A stretch of 64,000 bases of DNA from Bifidobacterium myosotis. Its GTDB lineage: Bacteria; Actinomycetota; Actinomycetes; Actinomycetales; Bifidobacteriaceae. Positions 25,039 through 34,430 of this stretch are shown here, one piece after another. The stretch is from positions 1-64,000 of the forward strand of contig NZ_MWWW01000028.1 of assembly GCF_002259745.1 (NCBI RefSeq), written 5' to 3'. The notes beneath the pieces were generated by a model that was not told where the DNA came from, ran no database searches, and worked only from the letters and a program-made list of their open reading frames with translations. A program made the translations under genes and the position numbers. Numbering within the stretch: position 1 is the stretch's first letter; the number at the start of each line of letters is the position of its first letter.

Positions 25039-25884
25039 ATGCATACTCCGATGTTTTCGTTGGAGGTATTCCCGCCGAAGCGCAATGCGCCGGTCGGCAC
25101 CATCTATGACACGCTCGACGGCCTCGAGGGTCTCGAGCCGGACTTCATCTCGGTCACCTACGGGCATGGCACCCATACGGACCGCACCGCCACCGCCCGC
25201 ATCGCCAACACCATCCGCAACGAATACGGCATCCCGGCCGTGGCCCATCTGACCGCCCTCTATTCTGACCGGGACAAGGTGGACGAGGCGCTCGACATGT
25301 TCGAACAGGCCGGCGTCCAGGCCGTGCTCGCCCTGCGCGGCGACTACATCGAGGGGGAGGAGCCGGTCGGCGTCTTCGAGCACGCCAGCGACCTCGTCGC
25401 CTACATCCGCGAACGCAAGCCCGAGCTCAAGGTGTTCGGCGCATGCTATCCGGAAGGCCACTACCAGTCCTCCTCGCTCGACGAGGACATCACCAACCTG
25501 AAGACCAAGGTGGATGCTGGCGTCACTCACCTGATCTCCCAGCTCTTCTACGACAACGACGACTTCTACCGGTTCCTCGACAAGGCCCATGCGGCCGGCA
25601 TTGACGTGCCCATCGAGGCGGGCATCATGCCGGTGCGCGGCGCCAAGTCCGTGCGCCGCATGGCCGAACGCAACGCCTCGCGCATCCCCGACCATCTGGC
25701 CGTGATGCTCGACCGTTGGGAGGGCAACGCCGACGCCATGCGCGCGGCCGGCATCGCCTACGCCTCCGAACAGATCACCGACCTCGTGGCACACGGCGTG
25801 GACGGCATCCACCTGTATTCGATGAACCACCCGGCCACCACCCGCCGCATCTGGCGCAACGTGGAGCCGCTGTTCGCCGTCTGA
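25039..25884 (+). CDS. metF: Methylenetetrahydrofolate reductase MetF
   Basis: MetF reduces 5,10-methylene-THF to 5-methyl-THF with FAD and NAD(P)H, feeding MetE. The 281-residue length is normal when translation starts at 25039 (MHTPMFSLEVFPP), which has TAAGGA upstream; the longer frame from 24955 would be made of repeat sequence. Family motifs are FSLEVFPPK, DFISVTYGHGTH, AHLTAL, a VLALRGDY segment, HLISQLFYDND and a PVEAGIMPV-like run (PIEAGIMPVRG). Confidence 0.95.
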   Translation: MHTPMFSLEVFPPKRNAPVGTIYDTLDGLEGLEPDFISVTYGHGTHTDRTATARIANTIRNEYGIPAVAHLTALYSDRDKVDEALDMFEQAGVQAVLALRGDYIEGEEPVGVFEHASDLVAYIRERKPELKVFGACYPEGHYQSSSLDEDITNLKTKVDAGVTHLISQLFYDNDDFYRFLDKAHAAGIDVPIEAGIMPVRGAKSVRRMAERNASRIPDHLAVMLDRWEGNADAMRAAGIAYASEQITDLVAHGVDGIHLYSMNHPATTRRIWRNVEPLFAV

Positions 25885-26019
25885 CGGCCCGTCCCCGTCC
25901 ATCGACGGCCCGTCCGCGGACGTCGCCCACCACCGCCCGCCACTGCCGCAGATGACGCCGCAGATGGTGCCGTGCGACGCGAGTTTGGGAGAACGCCGGG
26001 GATGACGGCCCCAAGCGTA

Positions 26020-26025
26020 TATAGT
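26020..26025 (+). promoter_or_regulatory. -10-like TATAGT placed for a near-leaderless glnE transcript
   Basis: TATAGT ends eight bases before the glnE ATG (26034), and no ribosome-binding site precedes that ATG. Transcription would start within a few bases of the start codon. No convincing -35 is seen. Confidence 0.45.
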
Positions 26026-26033
26026 GGAATTCC

Positions 26034-29000
26034 ATGGAACTCAAGACGACGTTCAATCCCGGCTCCATGGACCTCATCAGGGCGGGTCTGCAGGATCTCG
26101 ACAAGGCACGTTCGCTGTTCGACCAGCTCAAGGCGGACGACATCCCCGACAATCGTAGAGCCGAATTGCTGGGCGTGCTGGCCCACGCCGGCGACCCGGA
26201 CGTGGCGCTGAGCAATTTCGTGGACATCGTCAACGCCATGCAGTCCTCGGGCCGTGACCTCGAACAGGTGATTCCCGATGGTGCGGCCCTCAAACGTCTC
26301 GTCACCGTGCTCGGCGTCTCCGACGCGCTGGGCAAGTTCATGCGCTTCAGGTCGGACCTCGTCGCCGCGGCGGCCACCGACGAATGCAACAGTCACCTGT
26401 TTAACCATGCGCAGCGGCGCGCGCGCTTGCTCAAGGCGGTGGGCGCCGATCCCGACGACGCCGCCCATCCCACGGCCTCCAAGGACCTCGCCGAGGCGGC
26501 GACGGCCCTGCGCGCCGCCTATCGTCGCCAGCTGGCGGCCATCATCGCCCAGGACGCCGTCGCCGACGACCCCACCGCCATCCAGCCGACCATCAGCCGC
26601 GAACTGTCGGACCTCGCGGACGCGGCCCTCGAAGGCGCGCTGGCCATCGCCCGGCACGAGGTGGACGGCAGCGAGCATGTGCGCTTCACCGTCATCGGCA
26701 TGGGCAAGCTCGGCGCCCAGGAGCTGAACTACGTATCCGACGTGGACCTCATCTACGTGGTCGAACCGGCGGACAAGGAAATCGACCACCAGACCCTCAT
26801 CCGCGTGGGCACCAAGATGGGCACCACGCTGCAGCGCGTCTGCCAGTCCGCCATCATGGGCGTGGCCGAACAGCCCCTGTGGCAGATCGACGGGGGACTG
26901 CGCCCCGAAGGCAAGGACGGCCAGCTGGTGCGCGTGCTCGACTCGCACAAGACCTACTACGAGCAGTGGGCGGAGAACTGGGAGTTCCAGGCGCTGCTCA
27001 AGGCCCGTCCCGTGGCGGGCGACCCCGAGCTCGGCCAGGCGTACATGGACATGACCCGTCCGTTCGTCTGGAGCGCCTCCAAGCGCAAGAACTTCGTCTA
27101 CGACTGCCAGAAAATGCGCCAGCGCGTCGAGGACCTCATCCCCGCGCCCCTGAAGGACCGCGAGATCAAACTCGGCCGCGGCGGCCTGCGCGACGTGGAA
27201 TTCACCGTGCAGATGCTGCAATTGGTCCACGGCCGCACCGATGAGACGCTGCGCACACGCGACACGCTCGAATCGCTGCACCGCCTGTCCGAGGGCGGGT
27301 ACATCTCGCGCAAACAGGCCGTGCGCATGTCCCAGGACTACCGGTTCGAGCGGGTGATGGAGCATCGCCAGCAGATCTGGTCGCTCAAGCGCACCCACCT
27401 GTTCCCGGACCTCGGCCGCGCGTCGGTCGGCGGGCTGGAGCGCAAGCGCGACATCGACGTGGACGAGCTCAACCGCAACCCCGAGCTGCGCCGTCTGGCC
27501 CGCGCGTTCGGCATGCATCCGGAGGAGTTGGTCGAAAAGTACGACGACGTGCGCCGCGAGGTGCGTCACCTGCACCTTGACATCTACTACCGTCCGATGC
27601 TGCCGGTCAACGCCCAGCTCGAGGACGACCAGATTGGCCTGAGCGTCGAGGCCGCGCAGGAGCGTTTCGCCTCCATCGGATTCGGCGACCCGCAGGCCGC
27701 CATCCGCCACGTACAGGCCCTCACCGCCGGCGTGGGCCGCGCCGCCAAGATCAACCGCATCATCTTGCCGGCCGTGCTGCAATGGCTCGGCGAAGGCCAG
27801 AACCCGGACATGGGCCTGCTCAACTGGCGCAAACTCGAGGAGAACTTCGGCACCGAATCCGGCTACCTCGGCTTCCTGCGCGACTCCACCTCCGCCGCCC
27901 AGCGCCTGTGCCATGTGCTGTCCAACTCGAGGTTCCTCGGCGACGCGCTCAACAAGTCGGTCGAATCGATCAGCTGGCTCGGCAACGACGACGACTTGAA
28001 GGCCCGCACCCGCGAGGCCCTGGACGTGCAGACCCACTCCTCGCTGGAGCGGTTCGGCACGAGCATCAACGAGTTCGCCAACTCCATGCGCGCCATGCGC
28101 CGTCACGAGATCGAACGCATCGGACTGGCCTGGATGAGCGGCGTCATGACCGACGACGCCAGCCTCAAGGCCATGACCGACGTCTATGACGCCATCATCG
28201 ACGCCTCGCTGACATGGGCGATCCGCCACAGGACCGCCGAATTCGGCGTGAACAGGGCCCCGGCGGGCATCGCCGTCATCGCGATGGGCCGGTACGGTGG
28301 ACGCGAGGTGAACTTCAGCTCCGATGCGGACGCAATCCTCATCTACCGGCCCGCTGACGACGCCGGGGACGCCGAGGCCAACGCCTTCGCCAAGAAGGTG
28401 GTCGAGGACCTGCGCAACATCCTGCAGGGCCCCACCACGCTCGAACCCAAGATCGAGCTCGATCTGGACCTGCGCCCGGAAGGCAAGAACGGGCCGATCG
28501 TGCGCTCCTACGCCTCCTGCGAGGAGTACTACGAGTCCTGGGCCTCCACATGGGAGCGCCAAGCGCTGCTGCGCGCCCGGTACGCGGCCGGCGACGCCGA
28601 ACTGGCCCGCGACTTCCTCATCAACATCGCCGACCCGCTGCGCTACCCGACCACGCCGCTGACCGACACGGAGGTGCAGGACATCCGCCGGCTCAAGGCG
28701 CGCATGGAGGCCGAGCGTCTACCGCGCGGCGTGCGTCGCGAACGCCACCTCAAGCTCGGCAAGGGCGGGCTGTCCGACGTGGAATGGACCGTGCAGCTCC
28801 TGCAGCTGCAGCACGCCGGCGACATCCGCGACCTGCGCGTCAACGGCACGCTCGAGGCGCTGGAGGTGCTCGAGGCCAAGAAGCTCATCAGCGCGGTGGA
28901 CGCCATCCAGCTGCGCAAGGCCTGGACGCTGTGCACCGCGGCCCGCAACGGCAACTACCTGTGGTCCGGCCGCGCCAATCAGGCCGACATCCTGCCCGAC

Positions 29001-29267
29001 GACATCTACTCGCTCGGCGGCATCGCCGTGTACCTCGGCTACGGCGCACATCGTGGCCAGCACTTCGAGAACGATCTGCTGGGCGTCATGCGCAAATGCC
29101 GCGACGTGTGCCAGCGGCTCTTCTACGGCCAGATCGAGGAGGAGGTCGGCGCGGCGGGCGTCGGACGGGCCGGCGCCGGGCCGATCGGTTCGGTCGCACC
29201 GGCAAAGCCGCGCATGCACGTCATCGCGCCGCGTCTGGCCGCCAACCGTCGCCGCGCCCAGCGGTAG
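26034..29267 (+). CDS. glnE: Bifunctional glutamine synthetase adenylyltransferase/adenylyl-removing enzyme
   Basis: GlnE adds AMP to, and removes AMP from, a tyrosine of glutamine synthetase in response to nitrogen status. The 1077 residues contain both nucleotidyltransferase domains: GMGKLGAQELNYVSDVDL at ~222-239 (de-adenylylating half) and AMGRYGGREVNFSSDADA at ~750-767 (adenylylating half), each with the paired-Asp motif. Each is followed by a GRGGLRDVEF / GKGGLSDVEW helical signature. The C-terminal end beyond the last helical domain is short, Arg-rich and variable. There is no ribosome-binding site and a -10-like box lies directly upstream, so translation may be leaderless. It is followed by a short inverted-repeat element. 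Confidence 0.96.
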   Translation: MELKTTFNPGSMDLIRAGLQDLDKARSLFDQLKADDIPDNRRAELLGVLAHAGDPDVALSNFVDIVNAMQSSGRDLEQVIPDGAALKRLVTVLGVSDALGKFMRFRSDLVAAAATDECNSHLFNHAQRRARLLKAVGADPDDAAHPTASKDLAEAATALRAAYRRQLAAIIAQDAVADDPTAIQPTISRELSDLADAALEGALAIARHEVDGSEHVRFTVIGMGKLGAQELNYVSDVDLIYVVEPADKEIDHQTLIRVGTKMGTTLQRVCQSAIMGVAEQPLWQIDGGLRPEGKDGQLVRVLDSHKTYYEQWAENWEFQALLKARPVAGDPELGQAYMDMTRPFVWSASKRKNFVYDCQKMRQRVEDLIPAPLKDREIKLGRGGLRDVEFTVQMLQLVHGRTDETLRTRDTLESLHRLSEGGYISRKQAVRMSQDYRFERVMEHRQQIWSLKRTHLFPDLGRASVGGLERKRDIDVDELNRNPELRRLARAFGMHPEELVEKYDDVRREVRHLHLDIYYRPMLPVNAQLEDDQIGLSVEAAQERFASIGFGDPQAAIRHVQALTAGVGRAAKINRIILPAVLQWLGEGQNPDMGLLNWRKLEENFGTESGYLGFLRDSTSAAQRLCHVLSNSRFLGDALNKSVESISWLGNDDDLKARTREALDVQTHSSLERFGTSINEFANSMRAMRRHEIERIGLAWMSGVMTDDASLKAMTDVYDAIIDASLTWAIRHRTAEFGVNRAPAGIAVIAMGRYGGREVNFSSDADAILIYRPADDAGDAEANAFAKKVVEDLRNILQGPTTLEPKIELDLDLRPEGKNGPIVRSYASCEEYYESWASTWERQALLRARYAAGDAELARDFLINIADPLRYPTTPLTDTEVQDIRRLKARMEAERLPRGVRRERHLKLGKGGLSDVEWTVQLLQLQHAGDIRDLRVNGTLEALEVLEAKKLISAVDAIQLRKAWTLCTAARNGNYLWSGRANQADILPDDIYSLGGIAVYLGYGAHRGQHFENDLLGVMRKCRDVCQRLFYGQIEEEVGAAGVGRAGAGPIGSVAPAKPRMHVIAPRLAANRRRAQR

Positions 29268-29270
29268 TGG

Positions 29271-29347
29271 CCCGCGTCGGAAGTTCGTTGATTATATTCA
29301 AGGGGAGCCAAAAATATAATCAACGAACTTCTGGTGCAGGATGCCAG
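29271..29347. repeat. Short MITE-like inverted-repeat element after glnE
   Basis: Perfect arms GAAGTTCGTTGATTATAT and ATATAATCAACGAACTTC flank a 16-base loop containing AAGGGGAGCC. The element is bounded by CGCGTCGG on the left and GCAGGATGC on the right. A longer relative with the same ends and the same AAGGGGAGCCAAAAA core lies at 58901-59111. It could also serve as the glnE transcript end. Confidence 0.8.
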
Positions 29348-29488
29348 CCATGCCAACGCTACTTGCAACATGAACGCGAGGTGACGCGCGGGTGGCGGGG
29401 GAGTGCGGCGCGCGTCGTGGAAATGGTCTATAGTCGGAGAGGTCACGTTAGTGGCCACCTTATCCGCTTCACGCACGAAAGGTGAGCC
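29348..29488 (+). promoter_or_regulatory. Upstream region of the pyr operon
   Basis: A TATAGT box at 29429-29434 is the best -10 candidate, 55 bases before the pyrB start. GTGGCCAC (29451-29458) is a short palindrome just downstream. No PyrR-type attenuator or terminator-antiterminator pair was recognised. Confidence 0.35.
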
Positions 29489-30484
29489 GTGTCAACTCCA
29501 CAAGAGCCGGCGGAGACGCCGATGATCGGTAAAAGCGTCATCTCGCTTGATGATCTCTCCATTGCACAGATTCGGGATTTGCTGCACAAGGCGCAGTACA
29601 TCGACGCGCATCGCAAGGAGGTATCGCACACCTGCGAGGGCAGGGTGCTGGCCACGCTCTTCTACGAGCCCTCCACGCGCACGCGCCTGAGCTTCGAGAC
29701 CGCGATGCTGCGTCTCGGCGGCAAGGTCATCGGCTTCGCCGGAGCGCAGTTGGCATCCGTCACCAAGGGCGAGTCCATCGCCGATACGCTCAAGACCGTG
29801 TCCAACTACGTGGACGTCGTCGCCATCCGCCACCCGAAGGAGGGTGCCGCGCTGGTGGCCTCCCGCGCCGCCTCCGTGCCGGTCATCAACGCCGGCGACG
29901 GCGGCCACATGCACCCCACGCAGACGCTGGCCGACCTCGCCACGCTGCAGTCGCGCTTCGGCCGCGTCAACGACCTGACCGTGGGCCTGTGCGGCGACCT
30001 CATGTTCGGCCGCACCGTGCACTCCCTGATCGAGACCCTGTGCCGCTTCGGCAACGTGCGGTTCATCCTCATCAGCCCGGACGAGCTCAAGACCCCGCAG
30101 TACGTGATCGACCGCATCAACGCCACGCCGAGCTGCTCCTACGTGGAGGTGCGCGACCTGGCCTCCGTGATCGGCGACCTCGACGTGCTGTACATGACCC
30201 GCGTGCAGAAGGAGCGCTTCTTCAACGAGGACGACTACCTGCGCCTGCGCGACACGTACATCCTCGACGAGGACAAGCTCTCCCTCGCCAAGCCGGACAT
30301 GGCCGTGCTCCACCCGCTGCCGCGCGTCAACGAGATCGCCGTGGAGGTGGACGACGACCCGCGCGCCGCCTACTTCGAACAGGTCAAGAACGGCATGCTC
30401 ATGCGCATGGCCCTTGAAAGCTCCGTGGTGGGCGACGACCTGCCCGGCTACGAACCGCTCGAATCCAAGGAGGTACGCGCCTGA
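29489..30484 (+). CDS. pyrB: Aspartate carbamoyltransferase catalytic subunit
   Basis: PyrB joins carbamoyl phosphate and aspartate, the first committed step of pyrimidine synthesis. Its phosphate-binding motif STRTRLSFE begins at residue 62; other motifs are the SKTLK-equivalent loop KGESIADTL, HPKEG, and HPLPR near the C-terminus. The GTG at 29489 has AAAGGTGAG upstream; an ATG at 29522 with GGCGGAGA upstream is a possible shorter start that would remove 11 residues before the conserved part. The stop overlaps the pyrI start (TGATG), as expected for subunits made in a fixed ratio. Confidence 0.96.
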   Translation: MSTPQEPAETPMIGKSVISLDDLSIAQIRDLLHKAQYIDAHRKEVSHTCEGRVLATLFYEPSTRTRLSFETAMLRLGGKVIGFAGAQLASVTKGESIADTLKTVSNYVDVVAIRHPKEGAALVASRAASVPVINAGDGGHMHPTQTLADLATLQSRFGRVNDLTVGLCGDLMFGRTVHSLIETLCRFGNVRFILISPDELKTPQYVIDRINATPSCSYVEVRDLASVIGDLDVLYMTRVQKERFFNEDDYLRLRDTYILDEDKLSLAKPDMAVLHPLPRVNEIAVEVDDDPRAAYFEQVKNGMLMRMALESSVVGDDLPGYEPLESKEVRA

Positions 30485-30903
30485 TGGAAGTCACCAGCAT
30501 CGTCAACGGCATCATCATCGACCATGTGCCGGCAGGCACCTCGCTCAAGGTGCTCGAATACCTGAAGATCGACCCGTCCAAGACCAAGCTCGCGCTCATC
30601 ATGAACACCACGTCCAAGCGCTACGGTTCGAAGGACATCATCAAGATCGAGGACGACAAGGACATCGACCTCGACGTGCTCGGCTTCGTGGCCCGTCAGG
30701 CCACTGTGGACGTGGTGCGCGGCGGCACGATCGTGGAGAAGAAGCAGCCGAACCTGCCCGAGCACATCGTCGGCGTCATCAAGTGCGTCAATCCGCGCTG
30801 TGTGACCACCACCGAGCCCGGCATCAAGCAGATGTTCCATCTCGTGCACTCCGAACGTCTCGAATACCGCTGCGACTACTGCGATGAGGAAGCCAAACTG
30901 TGA
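30484..30903 (+). CDS. pyrI: Aspartate carbamoyltransferase regulatory subunit
   Basis: PyrI binds CTP/ATP and links catalytic trimers through a zinc domain. The 139 residues contain the N-terminal nucleotide-binding half (SIVNGIIIDHVPAG) and a complete zinc site: Cys101 and Cys106 (CVNPRC), Cys130 and Cys133 (CDYC). Its presence implies feedback-regulated, class B type ATCase. The start overlaps the pyrB stop and its own stop overlaps the pyrC start (GTGA). Confidence 0.96.
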   Translation: MEVTSIVNGIIIDHVPAGTSLKVLEYLKIDPSKTKLALIMNTTSKRYGSKDIIKIEDDKDIDLDVLGFVARQATVDVVRGGTIVEKKQPNLPEHIVGVIKCVNPRCVTTTEPGIKQMFHLVHSERLEYRCDYCDEEAKL

Positions 30904-32366
30904 GCATCACACTACGCAACATCAGGGTCTGGAACACCGGCGAGATCATCGACCTCACGGTGCCGGGCCTCGCCGACGCCTACTTCGCCGACACCGATAC
31001 CGTCCGTGACGGCGCAGACATCGACGCCACCGGTCTGACGCTGGCCCCCGGCTTTGCCGACCCGCATGTGCATTTCCGCGACCCGGGCCAGACCTACAAG
31101 GAGTCGATGGTCTCCGGTTGCCGCGCCTCGGCATCCGGTGGATACACCACCGTGCTCATCATGCCGAACACGCTGCCCGCGCTCGACGGCCAGACCGTCA
31201 CCGCGCTCGACGCCGAGGCCGGCAAGCCCGGTGCGCGCGAGGTGCTGGACGCCGGCGCGACCAACGTCATCGACTTCCTGCAGCAGTACGATCGCACCCA
31301 TGATGTGAAGCTGCCGGTCCGTTACGACCTGTGCGTGTGCGCATCCAAGGACCGCGCCGGACGCGAGGCCAGCGACACCGCCGACTGGCTCAGGTACGTG
31401 CCCGGATTTGAGGATGACGCCAAGACCGAGGCGATGAACGCGCATCCCGTCACCGCGATCAGCGATGACGGTTCCGCCGTGCCCGAGCCGATTCTCGACC
31501 AAGTGCTGGCCAACGCCAAGGCGTCCGACCTGTACCTCATCGAGCATTGCGAGCACCACGACACTGGCGCGGTGAACGACGGCCCGGTCTCCCGCAAGCT
31601 CGGCGTGCCCGGCATTCCGGAGGACACCGAGCTGAAGATCGTGGCGCGTGACATCGAGGCCGCCCGTCGCACCGGCGTCCACGTGCACTTCCAGCACGTG
31701 AGCACGGCGATCTCGTTCGAGGCGATTCGCGCCGCCAAGGCCGAAGGCCTGCCGATCACCTGCGAGACCGCGCCGCACTATCTGGCGCTGAGCGACGAGG
31801 CGCTGCTCGAATACGGTACGCTCGCCAAGATGAACCCGCCGCTGCGCTCCGAGGCCGACCGCAAGGCCACCATCGCGGCCATCGAGGACGGCACGGTGGA
31901 CCTACTCGCCACCGACCACGCCCCGCACACGATGGAGGAGAAGGCGTTGGGCTTCCTTGAATCGCCCAACGGCATCATCGGACTCGAATGCGCGTACGGC
32001 GTGTGCCACAAGGTGCTGGTGGACGGCGGCCACATCTCCGACGAGCGGCTCATCGAGCTCATGGCCGTCGAACCGATGCGCCTGCTGGGCCACGAGCCCA
32101 CGGACATCGCCGCCCTCGTCGAGGGCTACGCCGAGCCCGCGCCCACCGGCGACGATTCAGAGGGCGTGAACCGTCTGCTCGATCTGAGCCGCGTGGAGGA
32201 CGCCGCCAACGTGGATCTGGCGGTGCTCGCCACCGATCAGGCCTGGACCGTGGACCCCGAGCAATTCCACTCCAAGGCCCGCAACACCCCGTTCAGCGGA
32301 TGGCAGGTGACCGGTCGGCCGCTCGCCACCATCATCGGCTCGCAGTTCATGTTCAGCCGCATGTAG
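30900..32366 (+). CDS. pyrC: Dihydroorotase (class I)
   Basis: PyrC closes carbamoyl aspartate to dihydroorotate. It is an amidohydrolase-fold enzyme of 488 residues. The metal-binding DPHVHFRDPG has His56 and His58. Further sites are HCEHHD-like IEHCEHHD, HFQHVST, CETAPHYL and LATDHAPHT with the catalytic Asp. The GTG start is set by the GTGA overlap with pyrI. The protein is somewhat longer than the usual ~430 residues because of a segment near residues 415-450 (GDDSEGVNRLLD) before the C-terminal strands. Tight coupling to pyrBI supports one operon. Confidence 0.95.
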   Translation: MSITLRNIRVWNTGEIIDLTVPGLADAYFADTDTVRDGADIDATGLTLAPGFADPHVHFRDPGQTYKESMVSGCRASASGGYTTVLIMPNTLPALDGQTVTALDAEAGKPGAREVLDAGATNVIDFLQQYDRTHDVKLPVRYDLCVCASKDRAGREASDTADWLRYVPGFEDDAKTEAMNAHPVTAISDDGSAVPEPILDQVLANAKASDLYLIEHCEHHDTGAVNDGPVSRKLGVPGIPEDTELKIVARDIEAARRTGVHVHFQHVSTAISFEAIRAAKAEGLPITCETAPHYLALSDEALLEYGTLAKMNPPLRSEADRKATIAAIEDGTVDLLATDHAPHTMEEKALGFLESPNGIIGLECAYGVCHKVLVDGGHISDERLIELMAVEPMRLLGHEPTDIAALVEGYAEPAPTGDDSEGVNRLLDLSRVEDAANVDLAVLATDQAWTVDPEQFHSKARNTPFSGWQVTGRPLATIIGSQFMFSRM

Positions 32367-32380
32367 GCAACCTGTCTTGC

Positions 32381-32427
32381 GGCTCCCCTCAGTCGCGCTC
32401 CGCTGACTGGCTCCCCTCCACAGGAGC
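32381..32427. repeat. Palindromic GGCTCCCCTCA element before pyrF
   Basis: GGCTCCCCTCAGTCGCGCTC, then CGCTGACTGGCTCCCCTCC, occupies most of the 86-base pyrC-pyrF gap. It is the same family as the elements in pglX and around metF. Confidence 0.75.
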
Positions 32428-32452
32428 ACCCCACAAGTAGAGAAGGACTTCA

Positions 32453-33466
32453 ATGGACCGTCTTATCGAAGCCATCGAGAACACACAGAACCCGTCCGTC
32501 GTCGGCCTCGACCCCACCGAGGCGCTGGTGCCGCCGCAGGTGGTAGCGAGCTTCGCCGACGAGGTGCGCGATTCGGTCGAGACCCCCGAGGAACTGCCCG
32601 CCGCGCAACTGGCGGTGGCGTATTTCGAGTTCAACCGCACCATCATCGACGCCGTGGCCGATATCGTGCCCGCGGTCAAGCCGCAGATCGCCATGTACGA
32701 GGCGCTGGGTCCCGCCGGCGTGGACGTGTACACGATGACCTGCGAATACGCGGCCCAGCAGGGACTGTACGTGCTCGGCGACGTCAAGCGCGGCGACATC
32801 GGCTCCACCGCTGCCGCCTACGCGCATCATCTCAGCGGCGTGGGCACCGGCGCGGGCGTGGATGCCGCGACCGGCGACGATGCCGCCGATAACGGCGAAT
32901 CCGTCGTCTTCGACCCGTGGCACGAGGACGCCGTGACCGTCAACCCGTACCTCGGCACCGACGGCATCACCCCGTTCGTCGAAGCCGCGACCGCCGCTGA
33001 CAAGGATATCTTCGTGCTCGTGCGCACCTCCAACCCGTCCTCCAGCGAGCTGCAGATGCTCGATCTGGCCGACGGTACGAAGGTCTACGAACATGTGGCC
33101 GACCTCGTGGAGGGCTGGGGCGCCGAAACCCGCGGCCGGCACGGCTACTCCCGCGTGGGAGCCGTGGTGGGCGCCACCCATCCCGAGGAGGGCCGTGCGC
33201 TGCGCGCCCGCATGCCGCATACGTTCTTCCTGGTGCCCGGCTACGGCGCCCAGGGTGGCACCGTGCAGGATGTGGCCGGCATGTTCGACGAGCGGGGCGG
33301 TGGCGCGATCGTCAACTCCTCGCGCGGCATCATCGGCGCGTGGAGGAAGAGCGGCAAGTACGACGCATCCATGAGCGCCGACGACGCGCTCGACCTCGTG
33401 GCCGAAAGCGCGCGTCAGGCCGCGCTCGACATGCGCGACGCGCTGCGCGTGGCCGTCTACCGGTGA
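32453..33466 (+). CDS. pyrF: Orotidine 5'-phosphate decarboxylase, subfamily 2
   Basis: PyrF converts OMP to UMP, the last step of the pathway. The 337-residue length and the active-site pattern DVKRGDIGSTA (Asp110, Lys112, Asp115) identify the longer subfamily 2 common in actinobacteria. N-terminal VVGLDPT and C-terminal FLVPGYGAQGG and NSSRGII (phosphate binding) agree. AGAAGGA stands just before the ATG. An insert at residues ~125-145 (GVGTGAGVDAATGDDAADNG) is low in complexity. It is separated from pyrC by a repeat element. Confidence 0.94.
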   Translation: MDRLIEAIENTQNPSVVGLDPTEALVPPQVVASFADEVRDSVETPEELPAAQLAVAYFEFNRTIIDAVADIVPAVKPQIAMYEALGPAGVDVYTMTCEYAAQQGLYVLGDVKRGDIGSTAAAYAHHLSGVGTGAGVDAATGDDAADNGESVVFDPWHEDAVTVNPYLGTDGITPFVEAATAADKDIFVLVRTSNPSSSELQMLDLADGTKVYEHVADLVEGWGAETRGRHGYSRVGAVVGATHPEEGRALRARMPHTFFLVPGYGAQGGTVQDVAGMFDERGGGAIVNSSRGIIGAWRKSGKYDASMSADDALDLVAESARQAALDMRDALRVAVYR

Positions 33467-33600
33467 TTCGCCGGTGCCGGAAGCCGGTCATGGGGCAGGG
33501 CGTCCGGCATCGATCGGTCGGCATCGACCGTTCATCGTTCATCGTCAGCCGCAGACGTATCCTCTGCATACGAACCTTGACTAAGGACAGCACAACACCA

Positions 33601-34428
33601 ATGACATCATCATTCACATCCACCTACGACGTGGTGGCGGAGGCGCAGGCCGCGGGCTACTTCCCGCCCCGGCACACCGTCGAGGTCACCGACGTGCGCG
33701 AGCTCGCCGACCATGTGGTGCGGCTCACCTTCCGTGACCCGTTCATCGCCTCCCACGCCAAGCCCGCCCAGTTCGTCAACCTGTTCACCCACGACGACTT
33801 CATGCTCATGCCCCGCCCGTTCGGCGTCAGCGAGGTCGAAGACGACGAGGTCAGCGTGATCTTCGCCGTCATCGGCCACGGCACCGAACAGCTCGCCGAG
33901 CTCGAGGCCGGCGACGGCGTGGACGTGCTCGGCCCCCTCGGCCGCGGCTTCGACCTGAAACAGGACGCCAACTACATTCTCGTGGGCGGCGGCCTCGGCG
34001 TGCCCCCGCTCATCTACGCCGCGCAGAAGCTCGCCGAAAACGACGCCTCCTTCGCCACCGCCGTCTTCGGCTACCGCGATGAGCATTTCGCCGAGGAATA
34101 CGTCTCCCGCTACGCCGACTGGTCGTGGAGCATCGACAACGCCGAAGGCAACGTGGTGGACCTGCTCAACCGGCTCGAACAGGGCGATGCCCTCAAGGCG
34201 TTCGACCGCAAGCCGATCATCCTCAGCTGCGGTCCGCTGCCGATGATGAAGGCCGTGGCCGAGTGGGCCGCCGAACGCGACATTCCGGCCCAGCTCAGCA
34301 TGGAACAGCGCATGGGCTGCGGCTACGGCACCTGCGTGCTGTGCACCGTCGATACCGTGGACGGCCGACTCAAGGTCTGCTCGGACGGCCCGGTGTTCAC
34401 CCGCGAACAGCTTGGATGGGGGGAGTGA
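33601..34428 (+). CDS. pyrK: Dihydroorotate dehydrogenase B electron-transfer subunit PyrK
   Basis: PyrK carries FAD and a [2Fe-2S] cluster and passes electrons from dihydroorotate oxidation in PyrD to NAD+. The 275 residues show an FAD-binding beta barrel (RPFGVSEVE), the NAD-binding GGGLGVPPLI, and the cluster ligands Cys240, Cys245, Cys248 and Cys260 (GCGYGTCVLC...C). ATG at 33601 starts the conserved part; an AAGGA lies about 12 bases upstream, further than usual. The stop is two bases before the pyrD ATG. Confidence 0.94.
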   Translation: MTSSFTSTYDVVAEAQAAGYFPPRHTVEVTDVRELADHVVRLTFRDPFIASHAKPAQFVNLFTHDDFMLMPRPFGVSEVEDDEVSVIFAVIGHGTEQLAELEAGDGVDVLGPLGRGFDLKQDANYILVGGGLGVPPLIYAAQKLAENDASFATAVFGYRDEHFAEEYVSRYADWSWSIDNAEGNVVDLLNRLEQGDALKAFDRKPIILSCGPLPMMKAVAEWAAERDIPAQLSMEQRMGCGYGTCVLCTVDTVDGRLKVCSDGPVFTREQLGWGE

Positions 34429-34430
34429 CC

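Noticed and set aside
25758-28562. 934-codon reverse-strand open frame opposite glnE
   Set aside because: Antisense shadow of GlnE, produced by its strong third-position GC bias.
31778-32107. Reverse frames over pyrC
   Set aside because: Shadows of an operon gene with intact metal-site motifs on the forward strand.
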